Shown here: one piece after another, positions 21,122 through 24,140 of the stretch | How positions within the stretch are numbered: the stretch's first letter is position 1 | How the letters are laid out: each line of letters opens with the position of its first letter | NCBI GenBank assembly: GCA_964525015.1 | Contig: CAZGFY010000028.1 | Coordinates: 1-24,140, forward strand | Origin: RGIG3102 sp964525015 | GTDB taxonomy: Bacteria > Bacillota > Clostridia > Oscillospirales > Ruminococcaceae | DNA length: 24,140 nucleotides | Direction of reading: 5' to 3' | The notes under the pieces: model-generated | Told to the model about the DNA's origin: nothing | What the model saw: the letters and a program-made list of their open reading frames with translations, nothing else | The model's database searches: none | Position numbers and translations under genes: made by a program

Positions 21122-22906
21122 TTATTGTATCTCGCCATTTGCAATTAGGTTTTGCCATTCACCATACATTCTATTCCAAGTAATTTCGCCAACTATTCCG
21201 TCTTGTGCAAGATTAAATCTTCTTTGAAATGCTATAACAGAATTTTGAGTGGCAGGGCCGAATTTACCGTCCACTACAACGCTAGGAATAGTTGTGTAAA
21301 CTTCGGATAGCCCATTAAGCCAGTTTTGTATTTTCACAACATTACTTCCACTAGAGCCTACTCGAATTAAAGTGCCTGGGTATTTATCGCTAGAAGGAGG
21401 GGTTATTGGTGGGGTAGTAGTTCCCTCGATAATACTTTGATAAACGCTAAACATCTTATCCCAAGTTACCTGACCAACCTTTCCATCAACAGATAAATTA
21501 AAATATCGTTGAAAATTTTTAACCTGTTCTTCAACGCCAGAGCCAAAAATTCCATCTAAATCAAGCGAATAAATAGAGCCAATATACATAGCTGATAAAT
21601 TTATGTAATACTGCACAATTAAAACATTTGTCCCCTTATCTCCACGCTGAACAACATAGCCAGGGTATCCACCATCTTGAATTGATTCCCCTTCACTTGT
21701 TAACTGCGAGAGCTGTTTTACAGATACATATATATAGCTTATTTTATACCAAGTAGCCTTTCCAACAATTCCATCAACGCTTAAATTAAATACATCTTGA
21801 AAATCTTTAACAGCAGCTTCTACACTTGCTCCAAAAATTCCATCTACTGTAAGCTTTCTTAATGCAGGATAGTTATCGCTAATTCTATTTAATTGTGATT
21901 GAATAATTTTAACATCATCTCCAGTTGAGCCTCTTCTAAGGGCAGTTCCAGGATATGATACAGGAATAGGAGCGATATCATCGCTTTCTCTGATTTCTAT
22001 ATCATCCCCATAGTAAAATTGGAGTATTTCAAGTGCGTTTAATCCCTCCATAGCCCTATCATAAGTTCCCCATTGTTTCATTCCAGGGCAGGTAACCTGT
22101 TTTCCATCGCAATACTCTGTAAAAAATGGGTCTTTAGCAAAATTTTTCGCAACATAATTATCAAAAAATTCTTCAACAACAGCATCCGTTTGTTCAAATG
22201 TATTTCGATTATGGATATATTTTTGATCGTAACTAGTGGAAGAAGTTATATCAAAATTATAGCCTTTACTAGGATACCATTCAGTGTAAATCCTATTTAA
22301 TGCAAAGGTACACTGAGCTAAAACATTAGCTTTTAAAGATTCAGTTGGCCAAGTTGGATATATTTCGCTAGCTGCAACACTTTTTAAATATGTAACAAAT
22401 GGAACTCGAACATCAGTTACAGCCTCGTCTGGCTTTCCAAGGTGAACAGTGATGTATTCTGGTATAATAACATTAGGTAAAACCCTACTTGTTATACCAG
22501 TTTGTAAAAAAGGTTCAGGCGAATATAATTGTTCAGGCTCGCCTTTATAAAATTCTATCTCATAATTATTTCCAAAGTTGGTTGGTCTAGGAAGTAAATC
22601 AATAGTTTGGATTGATAAGATATCCTCAAAAATTTGCAGTCCTACAATTTCTCCTAAAATAAATCCACTTTTTTCAACACTTATATTATAATTCATATAA
22701 GGTATTTCAGTTTCATCAGGGTTTTGACTAAGGGTTTTAGATAAGGTGTTGAGTTTTAGTTTTTGAGTGTTACCACTTTTGTCGGTGTAAGTTGTGAATT
22801 CATCTAAAGTTTGCATAGTTTTAGAGTCAATAATTTTAACTAAGGCATCTTCAACAGGAAGAGCCATTTGCGTAGTTACTTTAACTTGTAAAAATCCGGT
22901 TGGCAT
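21122..22906 (-). CDS. SpoIID/LytB-like protein with three peptidoglycan-binding repeats
   Basis: 594 residues. An N-terminal beta-sandwich-like domain (about 1-110, resembling carboxypeptidase regulatory or transthyretin folds) precedes a SpoIID/LytB-like segment: VPFVTYLKSVAASEIYPTWP (168-187, with Glu181 at the place of the SpoIID catalytic Glu) and ESLKANVLAQCTFAL (189-203). Three PG_binding_1 repeats follow (about 318-386, 414-482, 509-577), each ending DGxVGxxTW, linked by short Gly/Ser/Pro stretches. SpoIID is a lytic transglycosylase needed for engulfment, so cell-wall work during sporulation or germination is likely. There is no signal peptide or membrane helix at the N terminus, which starts MPTGFLQVKV. 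AAAGGGAC is 8 nt from the ATG. A possible TTGTCA-18-TATATA promoter is at 22993-22964. Confidence 0.8.
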   Translation of the reverse strand: MPTGFLQVKVTTQMALPVEDALVKIIDSKTMQTLDEFTTYTDKSGNTQKLKLNTLSKTLSQNPDETEIPYMNYNISVEKSGFILGEIVGLQIFEDILSIQTIDLLPRPTNFGNNYEIEFYKGEPEQLYSPEPFLQTGITSRVLPNVIIPEYITVHLGKPDEAVTDVRVPFVTYLKSVAASEIYPTWPTESLKANVLAQCTFALNRIYTEWYPSKGYNFDITSSTSYDQKYIHNRNTFEQTDAVVEEFFDNYVAKNFAKDPFFTEYCDGKQVTCPGMKQWGTYDRAMEGLNALEILQFYYGDDIEIRESDDIAPIPVSYPGTALRRGSTGDDVKIIQSQLNRISDNYPALRKLTVDGIFGASVEAAVKDFQDVFNLSVDGIVGKATWYKISYIYVSVKQLSQLTSEGESIQDGGYPGYVVQRGDKGTNVLIVQYYINLSAMYIGSIYSLDLDGIFGSGVEEQVKNFQRYFNLSVDGKVGQVTWDKMFSVYQSIIEGTTTPPITPPSSDKYPGTLIRVGSSGSNVVKIQNWLNGLSEVYTTIPSVVVDGKFGPATQNSVIAFQRRFNLAQDGIVGEITWNRMYGEWQNLIANGEIQ

Positions 22907-22997
22907 AAGAATATGTCCCTTTCTATTTAAACTAACAATAAGAATAAAAATATCCTTATATTATATATATTCGCAAATTAAAAAAAATGACAATGAT

Positions 22998-23026
22998 TTG
23001 ACAAAATGATGTTTTAATATTAGTAT
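22998..23026 (+). promoter_or_regulatory. Promoter of the MocA-like gene
   Basis: TTGACA (22998-23003), 17-bp spacer, TAGTAT (23021-23026). A TATAAT at 23054-23059 lacks a -35 at proper distance, so the first pair is preferred. Confidence 0.5.
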
Positions 23027-23109
23027 ATAAATATATAACGTAGTATTAGATAGTATAATTGGTTTTAAAATAAATTTTATTATATATTAGAAAAGGAAAG
23101 TGAACTATT

Positions 23110-24081
23110 ATGAAAGTTGGAATTTTGGGCGCTGGAATTATCGCAAAACATATGGCAAACACTATTAATCAAATGAAAGGTGTGGATGCTGTAGCGATAG
23201 CTTCAAGAGATTTAAAAAAAGCAGAAGAATTTGCAAAAGAATTAAATATACCAAAAGCCTATGGGAGCTATGAAGAGATTGTAAAAGATAGTGATATTGA
23301 TTTAATATACATCGCAACCCCTCATTCTCATCATTATGAACACGCAAAATTATGCCTTTTAAATAAAAAAGCAGTGCTGTGTGAAAAAGCGTTTATGGGA
23401 AATGCAAGGCAAACAAAAGAGATTTTAGAGTTATCAAAAGAAACAAACACATTTATAGCAGAGGCTATCTGGACAAGGTATCTTCCATCTAGAAAAATAT
23501 TAGATGATATTATTTCTTCAGGGATTATAGGCGAAGTAAACAGCGTTTCAGCGAGCCTTAGCTATAAAATAGATGAAGTTGATAGAATAAAACTTCCAGA
23601 GCTTGCAGGTGGGGCACTTTTAGATATAGGAGTTTATCCTTTGAATTTTGCTTTAATGATTTTTGGAAGTGAGAATATCGAAGAAATAAAAGGGGATTGC
23701 TATAAAAATGAATTTGGTGTTGATTTAAAAAATAATATCCATATTAAATTTAAAAATAAAAAAACTGCAAATTTAACAAGCAACACGATGGCAGTAGGGG
23801 ATAATCAAGGCTTAATTTATGGAACAGATGGATTTATTATATTAGACAATGTTAATCATATTAAAAAAATAGACGTTTATAAAGATAAAAAAACTTTTGT
23901 GAAAAGCTATGATGTTATAGAATCGATAACAGGCTTTGAATATGAAGTTATGGCTTGTAAATATGCTTTACTACATAATCAAATTGAGTGTGAAGAAATG
24001 CCACATAGCGAAACGATAAAAGTTATGCAGATTATGGATAGTCTAAGAAAAGACTGGGGAGTTGTTTATCCGTTTGATTAA
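23110..24081 (+). CDS. Gfo/Idh/MocA-family NAD(P)-dependent oxidoreductase
   Basis: 323 residues, full length. The N-terminal Rossmann fold has GAGIIA (7-12) and ATPHSHH (69-75); the family EKP motif is written CEKAF, with Lys93 kept and Ala replacing Pro. The C-terminal domain carries LLDIGVYPLNFAL (Asp172, Tyr176), where the catalytic residues usually sit. Sequence style is nearest to the dihydrodiol-dehydrogenase-like branch, which oxidises or reduces sugars and related diols; the substrate is unknown. AAAAGGAAAG precedes the ATG by about 9 nt. It is monocistronic, diverging from the SpoIID-like gene and ending at a strong terminator. Confidence 0.92.
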   Translation: MKVGILGAGIIAKHMANTINQMKGVDAVAIASRDLKKAEEFAKELNIPKAYGSYEEIVKDSDIDLIYIATPHSHHYEHAKLCLLNKKAVLCEKAFMGNARQTKEILELSKETNTFIAEAIWTRYLPSRKILDDIISSGIIGEVNSVSASLSYKIDEVDRIKLPELAGGALLDIGVYPLNFALMIFGSENIEEIKGDCYKNEFGVDLKNNIHIKFKNKKTANLTSNTMAVGDNQGLIYGTDGFIILDNVNHIKKIDVYKDKKTFVKSYDVIESITGFEYEVMACKYALLHNQIECEEMPHSETIKVMQIMDSLRKDWGVVYPFD

Positions 24082-24101
24082 AATTAATATATAATCATAA
24101 A

Positions 24102-24140
24102 AAAATGATGAATGTTTTAAAACATTCATCATTTTGTTTT
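24102..24140 (+). terminator. Terminator of the MocA-like gene
   Basis: AAAATGATGAATG (24102-24114) pairs perfectly with CATTCATCATTTT (24123-24135); the loop TTTTAAAA can close further. The tail continues GTTTT to the window end. Confidence 0.88.

Noticed and set aside
21122..22906. The three PG-binding repeats as a DNA repeat array or CRISPR-like structure
   Set aside because: The repetition is at protein level only, about 95 residues apart and diverged; there are no short identical DNA repeats with spacers.

Overview
The window is AT-rich, and its coding style and gene content point to a low-GC Firmicute, most likely a spore-forming member of the Clostridia. Supporting signs are near-consensus SigA promoters (many with an extended -10 TGn), AAAGGAG-type ribosome binding sites, tRNA genes with encoded CCA, a Rex repressor, a Feo iron system with its small Cys-rich partner, and a SpoIID-like protein carrying peptidoglycan-binding repeats. 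No transposase, CRISPR array or complete prophage was seen. The lineage is inferred from gene content, not proven.

Layout. 1-530: a gene-poor segment with two terminators, short direct and inverted repeats, and an initiator tRNA-fMet (minus) behind a very strong promoter. The repeats beside the tRNA 3' end look like the edge of an integration site. 531-3027: a ROK sugar kinase (minus) diverges from a MATE efflux gene (plus). The MATE gene has a compact leader holding a 16-codon open frame that overlaps an intrinsic terminator and ends right against the MATE start codon; this looks like ribosome-mediated attenuation. 3073-5379: a large YfhO/PTPS-related membrane protein, probably a GT-C glycosyltransferase. 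5622-9271: an alpha/beta esterase, a Mn-type superoxide dismutase and a divergent EF-G-like GTPase. 9542-12223: a nicotinamidase-like hydrolase overlapping a CPBP membrane protease, facing a TauE/SafE exporter plus peroxiredoxin operon.

12354-17469 is a three-gene plus-strand operon behind a consensus promoter: two tandem, diverged multi-membrane proteins with GT-C features, then a polyprenyl-phosphate glycosyltransferase of the CsbB/GtrB type. The likely logic is that the GT2 enzyme charges the lipid carrier with a sugar and the GT-C proteins transfer it to a surface acceptor. No flippase gene is visible. 17485-21079 holds rex, tRNA-Arg(CCG), feoA, feoB and a 53-residue FeoB-associated protein. 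A Rex-like operator sits between the tRNA and the feoA promoter, and a terminator plus inverted repeats separate feoA from feoB. 21122-24140 holds the SpoIID/PG-binding protein (minus) and a divergent Gfo/Idh/MocA oxidoreductase (plus).

Best candidates for undescribed biology are the MATE leader attenuator, the duplicated GT-C/GT2 surface-glycosylation operon, the Rex-like site in front of feo, and the EF-G paralogue lacking the catalytic histidine.
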